This document shows positions 1 to 8,834 of a DNA stretch of 64,000 bases, in pieces. The notes beneath the pieces are model-generated. The model saw only the letters and a list, made by a program, of their open reading frames with translations. It had not been told where the DNA came from and did not search any database. How positions within the stretch are numbered: position 1 is the first letter of the stretch; each line of letters begins with the position of its first letter. Position numbers and translations under genes: made by a program. Origin of the DNA: Maribacter antarcticus DSM 21422 (GTDB taxonomy: Bacteria; Bacteroidota; Bacteroidia; Flavobacteriales; Flavobacteriaceae); assembly GCF_000621125.1 (NCBI RefSeq), contig NZ_JHZC01000019.1:31784-95783 (forward strand), written 5' to 3'.

Positions 1-2
1 CA

Positions 3-161
3 GACCCGCTTTATGTATTAAATATATTCTTTGGCTTGGCATTATTGTTCTTCGTTCTTTCTTCGTTTTGGATGTTTTTGCCGGGTACTTCTATTTTTAA
101 AAAAGGATTATATTTTTCTGCTGCAGGTATGGCGCTGGTTATTATTTTACTCTTGGTATAA
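3..161 (+). CDS. C-terminal end of a membrane protein (partial)
   Basis: The third frame is open from the window edge to a TAA at 159-161 and encodes 52 residues. There are two hydrophobic stretches (about residues 5-25 and 37-52) separated by a short polar loop containing PGTSIFKKG. This looks like the last two membrane helices of an integral membrane protein. PepSY-associated transmembrane proteins of Flavobacteria can end in a similar way, but that is a guess; the fragment is too short to name. The real start lies outside the window. Confidence 0.45.
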   Translation, partial: DPLYVLNIFFGLALLFFVLSSFWMFLPGTSIFKKGLYFSAAGMALVIILLLV

Positions 162-471
162 GCTTGAATTTCATTCTTAGCTAATTTGAATCGAGATTCC
201 TTTGTTGAATTTAGGAGGTTATTTTGTTGAACGCAGCATTTGCTATTTTACGCTAGCAGTTTTAGGTGTGATTGAAGTATTAGTGCCTTGTTCTTCTATT
301 TCTGCACGTTTTAGGTGTTTGCTTAATGCGTAAAGTTCTTTACGTATTATAAAGAGTTTAAATTGATGTTACCTTGGTACGGTATGCACTTGGTTAGAGA
401 GCTTGTTGTTAAAATATATATTACCTTCTCGATAAATTGTATAACTTATGGTACATATTAAAATAGAAGCG
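162..471. other. Intergenic, no gene recognised
   Basis: About 310 AT-rich bases between the partial membrane protein and the secreted protein. All frames are broken by stops, and I see no tRNA, clear hairpin terminator or convincing TAnnTTTG promoter. It may hold decayed sequence, since the genes downstream are pseudogenes, but nothing recognisable remains. Confidence 0.4.
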
Positions 472-1065
472 ATGAAGAACTTATTTTTTTTAAGCGTATT
501 ATTTCTTGGTGTTTTAAGTAATGCCCAAGAAATGTCTGTAATCATACTACCAGAGGCAGTCCAAATAAGTACCGCAGTATTGCCTGTTCCTGAATCCGAG
601 AAGGATGATGCTAAGGTGTATGGTTATAATAAACAAGGTGATTTCGTCTTATTAAGAGAGGGTAAGAATAATCTGATTTGTTTAGCAGATGATCCATCAA
701 AAAAAGGGGTTAGCGTTTCCTGTTATTCAAAGAAATTGGAACCCTTTATGAAAAGAGGTAGAGAATTGAGTGAAGAAGGAAAGGATTTTAATGAAAAGCG
801 GGAAATACGAGGTATGGAGGTTGCCAAAGGTTTACTAGAAATGCCAAAAGAACCAAGTATGACCTATATCTATTACGGAACCGATGAGGGCTATAACACA
901 GAAACTGGAGAATTGACAGGTGGTCAGTTTAGGTATGTGATTTATACACCTTTTGCTACCACCGAATCTACTGGCCTTCCTGCTAAGCCACATGCCAAAG
1001 GAATGCCATGGCTTATGGATCCTGGAACTTTTAGGGCACATATTATGGTAGGGCCTTTCAATTAA
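472..1065 (+). CDS. Secreted protein of unknown function
   Basis: I place the start at the second ATG (472) rather than 448, because it puts a classical signal peptide at the N-terminus (MKNLFFLSVLFLGVLSNAQ, cleavage likely after the final Ala-Gln region). The mature part is about 178 residues, hydrophilic, with two central Cys residues (CLADDP and SCYSKK) and a Gly/Tyr-rich C-terminal half. It carries no catalytic motif that I recognise. Export to the periplasm or cell surface is the only supported inference. It lies 12 bp upstream of a sterol-desaturase-like pseudogene on the same strand and may have been cotranscribed with it. Confidence 0.65.
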   Translation: MKNLFFLSVLFLGVLSNAQEMSVIILPEAVQISTAVLPVPESEKDDAKVYGYNKQGDFVLLREGKNNLICLADDPSKKGVSVSCYSKKLEPFMKRGRELSEEGKDFNEKREIRGMEVAKGLLEMPKEPSMTYIYYGTDEGYNTETGELTGGQFRYVIYTPFATTESTGLPAKPHAKGMPWLMDPGTFRAHIMVGPFN

Positions 1066-1077
1066 AGGGTATCGTTT

Positions 1078-2349
1078 ATGGAAACCTATGCAAAGGCATT
1101 GTTGTATGCTATTCCTTTTTTTATGTTGCTTTTGATTTTTGAGATGACCTATGGGTATATTGTGAAAAATCAGAAAAATAAACTTATAGATTCTATCTCC
1201 AGTATTAGTTCGGTTCTTACCAATATAATTAAGAACTCGATTGGGATTGGTTTGGTTTTAGTTTCCTACCTTTTCCTATTGGAATATTTGGCATTATTTG
1301 AGCTACAGAATACTTGGGTTATATGGCTGATTGCCTTTATAGCTATAGATTTTGCAGGTTATTGGAACCATAGACTTAGCCATAAGGTTAATATTTTTTG
1401 GAGCCAACATGTTATTCATCACAGTAGCGAGGAGTTTAATTTAGCCTGTGCTTTGCGGCATCTAATTTCTAATCTGTTTGGTTATTTTTCCTTTTTATTG
1501 TTTCCGGCTGCACTACTAGGGGTGCCTAACGAAGTAATAGCCGTTTTGGCCCCTGTTCATTTGTTTGCACAGTTTTGGTGCCATACCCAGCATGTCGGTA
1601 AAATGGGATGGTTGCAACATATTATTGTGACCCTTTCTGAACATAGGGTTCACCATGCTATAAACCCAGAGTATATTGATAAAAATTTGGGTCAGCTACT
1701 ATGTATTTGGGATAGATGGTTTGGTAGGTTCCAAGAAGAGCTGGATGATGTCCCACCCCAATACGGAGTTTTAAAACCTGCGTAAACTTGGAATCCGGTT
1801 CATATTAATTTTCAGCACTTTTGGAGATTACTAAAAGACGCGTGGCGGACTAAAAGTTATTGGGATAAATTACGAATTTGGTTTAAGCCAACCGGCTGGA
1901 GACCAACAGATGTTGTCGCTAGATATCCTATTTCTGGTATTATAAAAGATGTATACTCCTTTAAGAAATACGAAACATCTACATCGGGGTTGTTTAATGT
2001 ATATATAGTTTTTCAGTTGTTAAGTACAACATTCGTGTTACTGTTATTATTTTATAATTTTAGTGCAATGGATACTTTTGAACCCTTGGTATATGGAGGT
2101 TTTATCTTTTTAGGTATCTATGGCTACACCAATATTATGGATGGTGTTTCCTATGGTTTTTGGATAGAACTAACTAGAAGTGTCTTTGGGATGTTATTCC
2201 TGCTGCTTAGTGATAATTGGCTTGTAACAACAGAGTTAATAGCATGGGGAAGCGTAACTATTTTTCTGTATTTTTTATTTATACTTGCCGTAGTGCGCTA
2301 TTTTAATTTCAGGAAACCTATAAAGACAAAAAGTCAACATACTTTTTAA
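1078..2349 (+). pseudogene. Sterol desaturase / fatty acid hydroxylase family gene with an in-frame stop
   Basis: The first part (1078-1785) is an integral membrane di-iron hydroxylase with the expected His clusters: HRLSH, HVIHH and HRVHH. These coordinate the iron pair in the fatty acid hydroxylase superfamily. The frame ends in TAA at 1783-1785 right after GVLKPA, but the same frame is open again at once (TWNPVHINFQHFWRLLKDAW) and continues without interruption to a TAA at 2347-2349. The continuation contains three hydrophobic helices. Read through, the protein would be about 423 residues, the usual size of the flavobacterial members. A single nonsense substitution (Lys, Gln or Glu codon to TAA) is the simplest explanation. 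The truncated product keeps all His boxes, so residual function is possible. Confidence 0.8.
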
Positions 2350-2358
2350 AGCAATATA

Positions 2359-3124
2359 ATGATAAGACCTTACATACTAGCGGAAACGAACTGGAAGCAT
2401 TTAAAAGTTGAAAATTTTGATTTGGCGGTACTTCTTTGGGGAGCTACTGAAGTCCATAACTATCACTTGCCTTATGCTACTGATAATTTTCAAGCAGAAG
2501 CAGTGGCTATGGAGGCTGCGAAAATTGCTTGGGAGAAGGGAAGTAAAGTAGTGGTCCTGCCTACAATTTTGTTTGGGGGTGAATACGGGTTAAAAAGATA
2601 TTTATTTGGATATAAACCTAAATCCTAGCACACAGTTGGCTATTTTAAAGGACATTGTTACCGTACTTAACTCACAAGGTATTTATAAGCTACTTATTTT
2701 TAATGGTCATGGTGGAAATAACTTTAAACCGTTGGTAAGAGAGTTAGGGTTGCAATTTCCTAACATGTTCATTAGTTTTTGCTTTTTTCCTCAGATGTTC
2801 GATAAGATAGTATTTTTTAAGGAAGAGGGAGACCATGCAGATGTAATGGAAACTAGTTTAATGCTGTATCTAAAATCTGATTTGATTCTTTCTAAAATGT
2901 AGTGGGGTAGTGGAGGTGCTAAAAAGTTTAAAATAAAAGCATTCTCAGAAGGATGGGTGTGGGCAGAACGACAGTGGTCTAAAGTCAGTAAAGATACTTG
3001 AATAGGTAATCCTGAATTCGCATCGGCAGAAAAAGGGGAACGTTTTTTTAATGCTATTTGCAATAAGGCGGCTTCACTATTTATAGAACTTTGTAATGCC
3101 GACACTGATAATTTATATGAATAA
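2359..3124 (+). pseudogene. Creatininase-family amidohydrolase gene, multiply disrupted
   Basis: The pieces assemble into one creatininase-fold protein (family of creatinine amidohydrolase and MftE-like enzymes). Metal-binding motifs remain: E and H in GATEVHNYHLPY, the Asp of ATDN, NGHGG, and E in EEGDHAD. Lesions I can place: an extra G in the run at 2575-2579 shifts the frame (restoring it gives FGVNTG, then DIYLDINLNP); TAA at 2591-2593 (Gln expected); TAG at 2900-2902; TGA at 2999-3001 where the family has Gly. The frame then ends normally at 3122-3124 (DNLYE). It sits 9 bp after the sterol-desaturase pseudogene, so both probably belonged to one transcription unit. Confidence 0.85.
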
Positions 3125-3131
3125 TGAGGAC

Positions 3132-3389
3132 TTATTTTAATTCGGAGTTCACGAGATTTATATATGATTTCATAGCTTCTTCACCGTTCATATTTTTAGC
3201 CTGTATTAAAGCATTTGCCTTAAAGGCGTTTATTAATGGGGTTTTGCTACCCGGGTTATCAAAATTTTCGTTGGCGATTTTGTAGTACGCGTATAGTTTT
3301 AGAAGCACATCAGCTGGTATGGGAGTGCTATAGGCATTTACAAATGCCACCGCAGTTTTAAAATTAGTATGTAGCTTTTTCTTTTTCAT
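3132..3389 (-). CDS. Acyl-CoA-binding protein
   Basis: A small 85-residue protein of the ACBP family, which binds acyl-CoA esters in the cytoplasm. The family pattern is visible: KLYAYYKIAN (the Tyr-containing helix 2 that contacts the CoA) and the C-terminal AMKSYINLV helix. The length is typical. The usual Lys-rich CoA-phosphate contacts are only partly conserved and an Asn replaces the common Asp after YKIAN, so affinity may differ. It overlaps the 3' end of psd by 26 bp and is the last gene of the minus-strand envelope operon, which fits a role in phospholipid or acyl-CoA traffic. Confidence 0.8.
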   Translation of the reverse strand: MKKKKLHTNFKTAVAFVNAYSTPIPADVLLKLYAYYKIANENFDNPGSKTPLINAFKANALIQAKNMNGEEAMKSYINLVNSELK

Positions 3390-4047
3390 TCGGATTCACA
3401 AAAGTGGCAATACAGGTATGGGCTCCCTTTACTTTTTGGTTTAAGGAAACGTTAATCTTGCAATCTAAAGGTAGGTAAAGGTCTACCCGGGAACCAAACT
3501 TAATAAACCCGGAGTCATCTCCTTGTTGTGCGCTTTCTCCTTTTTCGGCATAGTTAATAATACGGCGCGCCAATGCACCTGCAACTTGGCGGAACAGGAT
3601 ATCGCCAAACTTTGGCGTTCGAACTACTACCGAAGTCCTTTCGTTTTCTTCACTAGATTTAGGATGCCATGCAACGAGGTATTTTCCAGGATGGTATTTA
3701 GAATATTTGATAGTACCGCTAGCAGGATATCGCGTAACATGTACATTGATTGGGGACATAAAAATAGACACCTGTTTGCGCATTTCGTTAAAGTATTCAG
3801 TCTCCATAACCTCTTCTATGACCACAACTTTTCCGTCAACAGGAGAAAGGATTTCGTCAAAATTTTTATTCGCCCTTCTTTTAGGGTTTCTAAAGAATTG
3901 GAGAATAAGTATCAATACCACTAGTAAAAACAACTGAACAAACCACTTAAGCCAGATTATATCAATAAAAAAATGAGCTAAAAGCACTCCTATTCCAACG
4001 ATGAAAAAGGTTGTCAAAATAATGGATTGACCCTCTCTATGAAACAT
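3364..4047 (-). CDS. psd: Phosphatidylserine decarboxylase proenzyme
   Basis: This enzyme decarboxylates phosphatidylserine to phosphatidylethanolamine at the inner membrane. The protein (227 residues) is the short form: two N-terminal membrane segments (about residues 8-30 and 35-51), the SPVDGKVV motif near 68, HVTRYP near 103, and the self-cleavage site FGSRVD, where Gly185-Ser186 would be cut to create the pyruvoyl group. It overlaps cdsA by 11 bp upstream and ACBP downstream. cdsA supplies CDP-diacylglycerol for the same branch; phosphatidylserine synthase is not in the window. Start at the ATG that follows the cdsA overlap. Confidence 0.93.
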   Translation of the reverse strand: MFHREGQSIILTTFFIVGIGVLLAHFFIDIIWLKWFVQLFLLVVLILILQFFRNPKRRANKNFDEILSPVDGKVVVIEEVMETEYFNEMRKQVSIFMSPINVHVTRYPASGTIKYSKYHPGKYLVAWHPKSSEENERTSVVVRTPKFGDILFRQVAGALARRIINYAEKGESAQQGDDSGFIKFGSRVDLYLPLDCKINVSLNQKVKGAHTCIATFVNPNEKEKATY

Positions 4048-4840
4048 AACTAAATAAATTTAAGGTTAAATAGGTAAATGGAGCTGCAAAAACCAAACTA
4101 TCTAGTCGGTCCAGCATTCCCCCATGACCAGGTAAAATAGCACCGCTATCCTTAACGCCTGCGGCTCTTTTTAGTTTCGATTCTATAAGGTCTCCAAGGC
4201 TTCCTGCTACAACGATGACACAAGCAAGTAACATCCATTGCCAAGGTGTTATCAATTTTTCTTGGGTTCCCATAATATATGCTGCAAATAGGGCAAATAT
4301 AAAACCTCCAACTGTTCCTTCAATTGTTTTTTTTGGGGATACTGCAGGAAAAAGTTTGGTCCTACCTATACTTTTACCTACCAGATAGGCAAAGGAATCA
4401 TTGACCCATATCAATATAAAGATTCCCATGATTAGGAGTTTTGCAAATGCATCGTTCTTATAGGGTATCATCGTCAAAAATATGCAGCCTCCACCTATGT
4501 AAAAAAGTCCTACAATGAATTTTTGAAAAGTATTGAACGTCTTTTGTTTTTTAGAAAAAAGATAAAAAAGAAGGTAAATGTCAACAGTAATCGTGATTAA
4601 CATCAATAAGTTAATTAATCTTTGATCATTCACTAAATATATAAAAGCCCACCATAGCCCTAAATATGCAGCAAAGATGTGATAGCCTTTAAGGTTTACT
4701 AGCTTTTTATACTCATAGAGACAGGCTAGTCCAAAAGTCATAAAGAGAAAATCAAAAGCGTCTGAATTTAAAAAAACAGCAGACAAGAGCAAGATTATAT
4801 ATACTGCTCCTGTTAATGACCTACGTAAAATTTCGCTCAT
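4037..4840 (-). CDS. cdsA: Phosphatidate cytidylyltransferase
   Basis: CdsA makes CDP-diacylglycerol from phosphatidic acid and CTP, the entry step to all phospholipids. The 267-residue protein is almost entirely transmembrane (about eight helices). It ends with the family signature: SKLKRAAGVKDSG followed by LPGHGGMLDRLD, containing the metal-binding Asp pair. It starts 1 bp after the LUD protein stop and overlaps psd by 11 bp, so translation is likely coupled. Length is normal and no lesion is seen. Confidence 0.95.
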   Translation of the reverse strand: MSEILRRSLTGAVYIILLLSAVFLNSDAFDFLFMTFGLACLYEYKKLVNLKGYHIFAAYLGLWWAFIYLVNDQRLINLLMLITITVDIYLLFYLFSKKQKTFNTFQKFIVGLFYIGGGCIFLTMIPYKNDAFAKLLIMGIFILIWVNDSFAYLVGKSIGRTKLFPAVSPKKTIEGTVGGFIFALFAAYIMGTQEKLITPWQWMLLACVIVVAGSLGDLIESKLKRAAGVKDSGAILPGHGGMLDRLDSLVFAAPFTYLTLNLFSYVS

Positions 4841-4841
4841 A

Positions 4842-5453
4842 CTATAAATCTTCCAAAAGTAAAAGATACAGATTTTTAGTGCTACTGCCGTACGTTAGGA
4901 AATCATCAGAGTTTTCTTCGGTTGCTTTAAAGTGTTTTAATGTGGTAATATTCGCAGGTATTTTAGGACCATATTTTTTCTTTATGGTCTTTAAACCTTC
5001 TCCTATAGATTCTACTAATTGGCTAGTTGTAGCAAAAACTACAACGTTGCTAGGTAGTTCATTTACCTTTCTTTCATTAAGTTGATTTGAGCAAACTAAA
5101 ATACTTCCATTCTGCGCTATAAGATGCTCACAGGTCGTAAAAAAGACGTCACTATTTTTTAACTTATCCGTGAAAATTATATTTTCTTTTTCAAATTTAG
5201 ATGCTAATCTATTGTCCATCACAAAAAATGGATGCTCCTGCCAACTATTTTCAGCTACAATATTTTTAATTGCAAACGATACTTCTTTTAAGGAAATACA
5301 ATAAAGAAATTTACCACCATTCTTTTTAAAATGGATGGTAAATTTTTCGTCTACCGGAAGATTCAAATCGGGCATATGTTGGCCGCGCGTTTCAGCAGTT
5401 TCTTTCGAAAGCCTTTTTTTGCCACCACCAAATAAAATATCTAAGAGCCCCAT
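4842..5453 (-). CDS. LUD-domain protein (LutC/YkgG-like)
   Basis: A 203-residue protein of the LUD family, related to LutC of lactate utilisation operons. Supporting features are the central VFFTTCEHLIAQNGSILVCS stretch (the conserved T-x-A-xx-G-ly pattern) and the NVVVFATTSQLV strand. No Cys cluster for iron-sulfur binding is present, and no lutA/lutB neighbours are seen, so a role in lactate oxidation is not supported here. This gene lies between ftsH and cdsA, so a function in the envelope operon is plausible but unknown. Start codon ATG at 5453, 48 bp after the ftsH stop. Confidence 0.7.
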   Translation of the reverse strand: MGLLDILFGGGKKRLSKETAETRGQHMPDLNLPVDEKFTIHFKKNGGKFLYCISLKEVSFAIKNIVAENSWQEHPFFVMDNRLASKFEKENIIFTDKLKNSDVFFTTCEHLIAQNGSILVCSNQLNERKVNELPSNVVVFATTSQLVESIGEGLKTIKKKYGPKIPANITTLKHFKATEENSDDFLTYGSSTKNLYLLLLEDL

Positions 5454-5501
5454 TTAATCCTTTAAAATACTGTGCGTGTATATTTTAAGCTATTAATCTT
5501 C

Positions 5502-7613
5502 CTATGCTTCCTTTGCTTTTTCTTCCTTTGCTTTTTCTTCCTCTGCTTTGTCTTCCTTTGCTTTTTCTTCCTCTGCTTTGTCTTCCTTTGCTTTGTCTTC
5601 CTTTGCTTTGTCTTCTTTCGCTTTTTCTTTTTTATCCTCCCTAGCTTTTTCTACTCTGGCCAAATCTTCAACATTTCTCTCTTTTTCCGCTAAAATATCT
5701 TTTTCAAAGGGTCTTTTGCCAAATATTTTTTCTAAATCTTCTTTAAAGATAACTTCTTTTTCTAATAGCCTTTCTGCTAAGGTAGTGAGTTTGTCTTTAT
5801 TAGCGGTTAGTACTTTTATGGCACGTTGGTATTGTTCTTCTATGATTTTCGAAATCTCTTCGTCAATAGTCTTAGCCGTTTCTTCACTGTACGGTTTTGA
5901 AAATCCGTAAGAGTCCTGACCTGAGGAATCATAATACGTAATATTACCTATTTTATCGTTTAAACCATAAATGGTAACCATAGCTCTAGCTTGTTTGGTT
6001 ACTTTTTCTAGGTCGCTTAGTGCCCCAGTAGAAATTTTATTAAAAATCACCTTTTCCGCTGCACGACCACCCATAGTAGCGCACATTTCATCCAACATCT
6101 GTTCAGGTCTTACAATTAAACGCTCTTCTGGAAGATACCATGCAGCACCTAAGGACTGACCTCTTGGTACAATAGTAACCTTCACTAATGGTGATGCGTG
6201 TTCTAACATCCAACTGGTTGTCGCATGACCCGCTTCATGATAGGCGATGGTTTCTTTTTCGCCTGGTGTAATAATTTTATTTTTCTTCTCAAGTCCTCCA
6301 ACAATTCTATCAACAGCATCTAAAAAATCTTGTTTTTTTACTGCTTTTTGTTCTTTTCTTGCTGCAATTAATGCCGCTTCATTACAAACATTGGCAATAT
6401 CAGCGCCTGAGAACCCTGGTGTTTGTCTGGCTAAGAAATCCAAATCAAGTGTTTCTGCTGTTTTGATAGGCCTTAAATGTACTTCAAAAATTTCCTTCCG
6501 TTCTCTTATATCCGGTAAATCCACATAAATCTGTCTATCAAATCTTCCTGCTCGCATTAAAGCTTTATCTAGAACATCCGCACGGTTTGTGGCTGCTAGT
6601 ACAATAACGTTAGTATTGGTTCCGAAACCATCCATCTCGGTCAATAATTGGTTCAACGTGTTTTCTCTTTCATCATTAGAACCGGTAAAGTTATTTTTAC
6701 CTCTAGCTCTTCCTATTGCATCTATTTCATCTATAAAAATAATGGCTGGAGATTTGTCTTTTGCTTGTTTAAAAAGATCTCGAACTCTTGATGCACCTAC
6801 ACCCACGAACATTTCAACAAAATCTGATCCTGACAGCGAGAAGAATGGAACTTTTGCCTCTCCGGCTACTGCTTTTGCCAAAAGAGTCTTACCTGTTCCA
6901 GGGGGTCCTACCAATAATGCTCCTTTTGGTATTTTTCCACCAAGTGAAGTGTATTTGTCTGGATTTCTTAAAAAATCTACAATTTCCTCTACCTCTTCTT
7001 TTGCACCTTCTAGACCGGCTACATCTTTAAAAGATGTTCTCGTATCCGTTTTTTCATCAAAAAGTTTTGCCTTTGACTTGCCAATATTAAAGATTTGACC
7101 TCCTGCCCCACCGGCACCACCGCCAGACATTCGTCGCATGAGATAAATCCAAATACCGATGATTAAAACAAATGGCAATAACGATAAAAGAAAATCCAAC
7201 ATAGCAGTAGATTCCTTACCAAATTCCACAATTGTATCTAAGTTGTTTTCTTTCTTAATTTCGGTAATTTCATTCTGAAATATCTGAAGGTCTCCATAGT
7301 CTAATGTATATTGAGGAATCTGACCTGCTGATGGTAAAAAGGGTTTTTCAGTAACGTTTTTATGTACTTCTTTGGTAAGGGCCTCGTTTGTAAGGAATAC
7401 TTTTGCCTGATTCGTATTGGTAATAATAAGTATTTTTTCTATATCACCGTTACGCAAGTATTCCTGTAATTCGGAAGTAGTAGTCTTTTCGGTGCTAGCA
7501 AGATTATCACTGTTCAAAAATTGAAAACCAATTAGTAATACTGCTACCAAACCGTATATCCACCACGTACTGAATTTAGGTTTTTTTGGATTCGTACTAT
7601 TTTCTTTAGCCAT
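5502..7613 (-). CDS. ftsH: ATP-dependent zinc metalloprotease FtsH
   Basis: FtsH is a membrane-anchored AAA+ protease that extracts and degrades membrane and short-lived soluble proteins. Domains in order: cytoplasmic tip, TM1 (about 17-34), an extracytoplasmic domain, TM2 (about 140-160), a Gly-rich linker, Walker A GPPGTGKT (236-243), Walker B IIFIDEID (291-298), the second region of homology with RAGRFDRQ near 354-361, then the zinc site HEAGH (459-463). The last 50 or so residues form a very charged Lys/Glu/Asp/Ala repeat tail, unlike the short tail of E. coli FtsH. It follows rsfS by 9 bp. All catalytic residues are present. Confidence 0.97.
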   Translation of the reverse strand: MAKENSTNPKKPKFSTWWIYGLVAVLLIGFQFLNSDNLASTEKTTTSELQEYLRNGDIEKILIITNTNQAKVFLTNEALTKEVHKNVTEKPFLPSAGQIPQYTLDYGDLQIFQNEITEIKKENNLDTIVEFGKESTAMLDFLLSLLPFVLIIGIWIYLMRRMSGGGAGGAGGQIFNIGKSKAKLFDEKTDTRTSFKDVAGLEGAKEEVEEIVDFLRNPDKYTSLGGKIPKGALLVGPPGTGKTLLAKAVAGEAKVPFFSLSGSDFVEMFVGVGASRVRDLFKQAKDKSPAIIFIDEIDAIGRARGKNNFTGSNDERENTLNQLLTEMDGFGTNTNVIVLAATNRADVLDKALMRAGRFDRQIYVDLPDIRERKEIFEVHLRPIKTAETLDLDFLARQTPGFSGADIANVCNEAALIAARKEQKAVKKQDFLDAVDRIVGGLEKKNKIITPGEKETIAYHEAGHATTSWMLEHASPLVKVTIVPRGQSLGAAWYLPEERLIVRPEQMLDEMCATMGGRAAEKVIFNKISTGALSDLEKVTKQARAMVTIYGLNDKIGNITYYDSSGQDSYGFSKPYSEETAKTIDEEISKIIEEQYQRAIKVLTANKDKLTTLAERLLEKEVIFKEDLEKIFGKRPFEKDILAEKERNVEDLARVEKAREDKKEKAKEDKAKEDKAKEDKAEEEKAKEDKAEEEKAKEEKAKEA
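5508..5640 (-). repeat. In-gene tandem repeat coding the FtsH acidic/basic tail
   Basis: Imperfect 15-18 base units (consensus close to GCAAAGGAAGACAAA on the coding strand) follow each other about eight times and encode KAKEDKAKEDKAEEEKAKED-type units. Low complexity at both DNA and protein level suggests the copy number can change by slipped-strand or recombination events. The repeat leaves the frame intact because units are multiples of three. Confidence 0.75.
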
Positions 7614-7622
7614 TTTATTTTT

Positions 7623-8000
7623 TTAATTATTAATGCTACTTTCTATTGTTGTAAACTTCGCGTCGCCCCAAAGGCCTTCTATGTCGTAGAACTCCCGAAT
7701 CTGTTTCTGGAATACATGAACTACGACGTTAATATAATCTAACAGTACCCATTCGGCATTGGCTTCGCCCTCTATGTGCCAAGGTTTGTCTTGTATTGCT
7801 TTGCTAACTATTTTTTGGATAGAACCCACGATTGCATTTACATGCGTGTTAGAGGTACCGTTGCATACAATAAAGTAGTCACAAACAGTGTTTTCGATAT
7901 CTCTAAGGTCAAGTAAATTTATGTGTTGTCCTTTTACCTCCTCTATTCCTTGTAAAATTAATGCAATTAACTCATCCGCATTATTTTTCCTATTCTGCAT
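7623..8000 (-). CDS. rsfS: Ribosome silencing factor
   Basis: A 125-residue protein of the RsfS/Iojap family, which binds ribosomal protein uL14 and blocks subunit joining when nutrients are scarce. Family features are DYFIVCNGTSNTHVNAI, the WVLLDYINVVVHVF strand and the C-terminal FYDIEGLWGDA. Length and motifs are complete. It is the first gene of the minus-strand operon and reads into ftsH 9 bp later. A perfect TAnnTTTG box lies 17 bp before the ATG. Confidence 0.93.
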   Translation of the reverse strand: MQNRKNNADELIALILQGIEEVKGQHINLLDLRDIENTVCDYFIVCNGTSNTHVNAIVGSIQKIVSKAIQDKPWHIEGEANAEWVLLDYINVVVHVFQKQIREFYDIEGLWGDAKFTTIESSINN

Positions 8001-8017
8001 TCAAAATTTTATTTTTA

Positions 8018-8025
8018 CAAAGTTA
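8018..8025 (-). promoter_or_regulatory. Probable -7 box for the rsfS-ftsH operon
   Basis: On the minus strand the sequence is TAACTTTG, matching the Bacteroidota TAnnTTTG element. It lies 17 bp before the rsfS ATG at 8000. No good TTTG is seen at the -33 position, so this is a partial match only. Confidence 0.45.
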
Positions 8026-8102
8026 TTATTTTTTTGTTCTTTTAGCCCTAGTTTTTAACAATACATTATAGATTGATAAAAGCAAAGAGAAATGAAAGAG
8101 AA

Positions 8103-8834
8103 ATGAAAATAATCAAACTTAGTGCCACGGAGTCTACAAACGACTACTTAAAGGAGCTCATGACCCTAAAAAGTCCACCCAACTTTACGGTTGTTACAAC
8201 ACACACACAAACTAAGGGTAGGGGGCAAGTAAGTGCTTCGTGGGAATCTGAACCGGGTAAAAACTTGACTTTTAGTGTTTTAAAGCGGCATGATACTTTG
8301 TATTTGGATAATCATTTTTTGATTAGTATGTGCGTGTCCTGTGCGGTTTATGAAGTGCTCTTGAACCTCGGTTTGCCTCGACTTCGGGTAAAATGGCCTA
8401 ACGACATTCTGTCAGGAACATCTAAGATATGTGGCATATTGATAGAAAATAGTATTGCCGGCCAAGAGATTAAAACTTCTGTAATCGGAATTGGCTTAAA
8501 CGTGAATCAGGTTCTGTTTTCAAATCAAGCTAAAGCATCATCTTTGAAATTGCTATTAGGTAGAGAAATAAATTTAGATAATTTGTTGCAAGCCTTACTC
8601 GATACCCTCCAACGGTATTTGAACGATATACGTTTATCGACATGGGATAGTATATTAAGTCAATACGAAAATATACTTTTTAAGAAAAATAGTACAGCAA
8701 CCTTCCAAGAACCTCATGGCCCGTTATTTAACGGTATCATCAGAGGAATCACAAAAGAGGGCAAACTAAAAGTCTCCTTGCAAGACGAAAGTGTTAAGGA
8801 GTATAGTTTAAAAGAAATTAAGCTACATTATTAG
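8103..8834 (+). CDS. birA: Biotin--[acetyl-CoA-carboxylase] ligase
   Basis: BirA activates biotin with ATP and transfers it to the carboxyl carrier protein of acetyl-CoA carboxylase. Motifs present: STNDYLKELM near the N-terminus, TKGRGQVSASWESEPGKNL (the GRGR-like biotinyl-AMP loop, here GRGQ), RVKWPNDI, and GIGLNVNQ. There is no N-terminal helix-turn-helix, so this is the non-regulatory class. I start at ATG 8103, because the upstream TTG at 8073 only adds a charged, unconserved extension. The stop overlaps the convergent SRPBCC gene by 4 bp. Confidence 0.92.
   Translation: MKIIKLSATESTNDYLKELMTLKSPPNFTVVTTHTQTKGRGQVSASWESEPGKNLTFSVLKRHDTLYLDNHFLISMCVSCAVYEVLLNLGLPRLRVKWPNDILSGTSKICGILIENSIAGQEIKTSVIGIGLNVNQVLFSNQAKASSLKLLLGREINLDNLLQALLDTLQRYLNDIRLSTWDSILSQYENILFKKNSTATFQEPHGPLFNGIIRGITKEGKLKVSLQDESVKEYSLKEIKLHY

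Noticed and set aside
1783..3001. Stop-codon reassignment as an explanation of the in-frame stops
   Set aside because: TAA, TAG and TGA all occur as lesions, and the intact genes use these codons as normal stops.
5472..5693. Plus-strand frame rich in Phe, Leu and Cys opposite the ftsH tail
   Set aside because: It is the antisense of the low-complexity tail repeat; the composition comes from the repeat, and it has no start context or homology.
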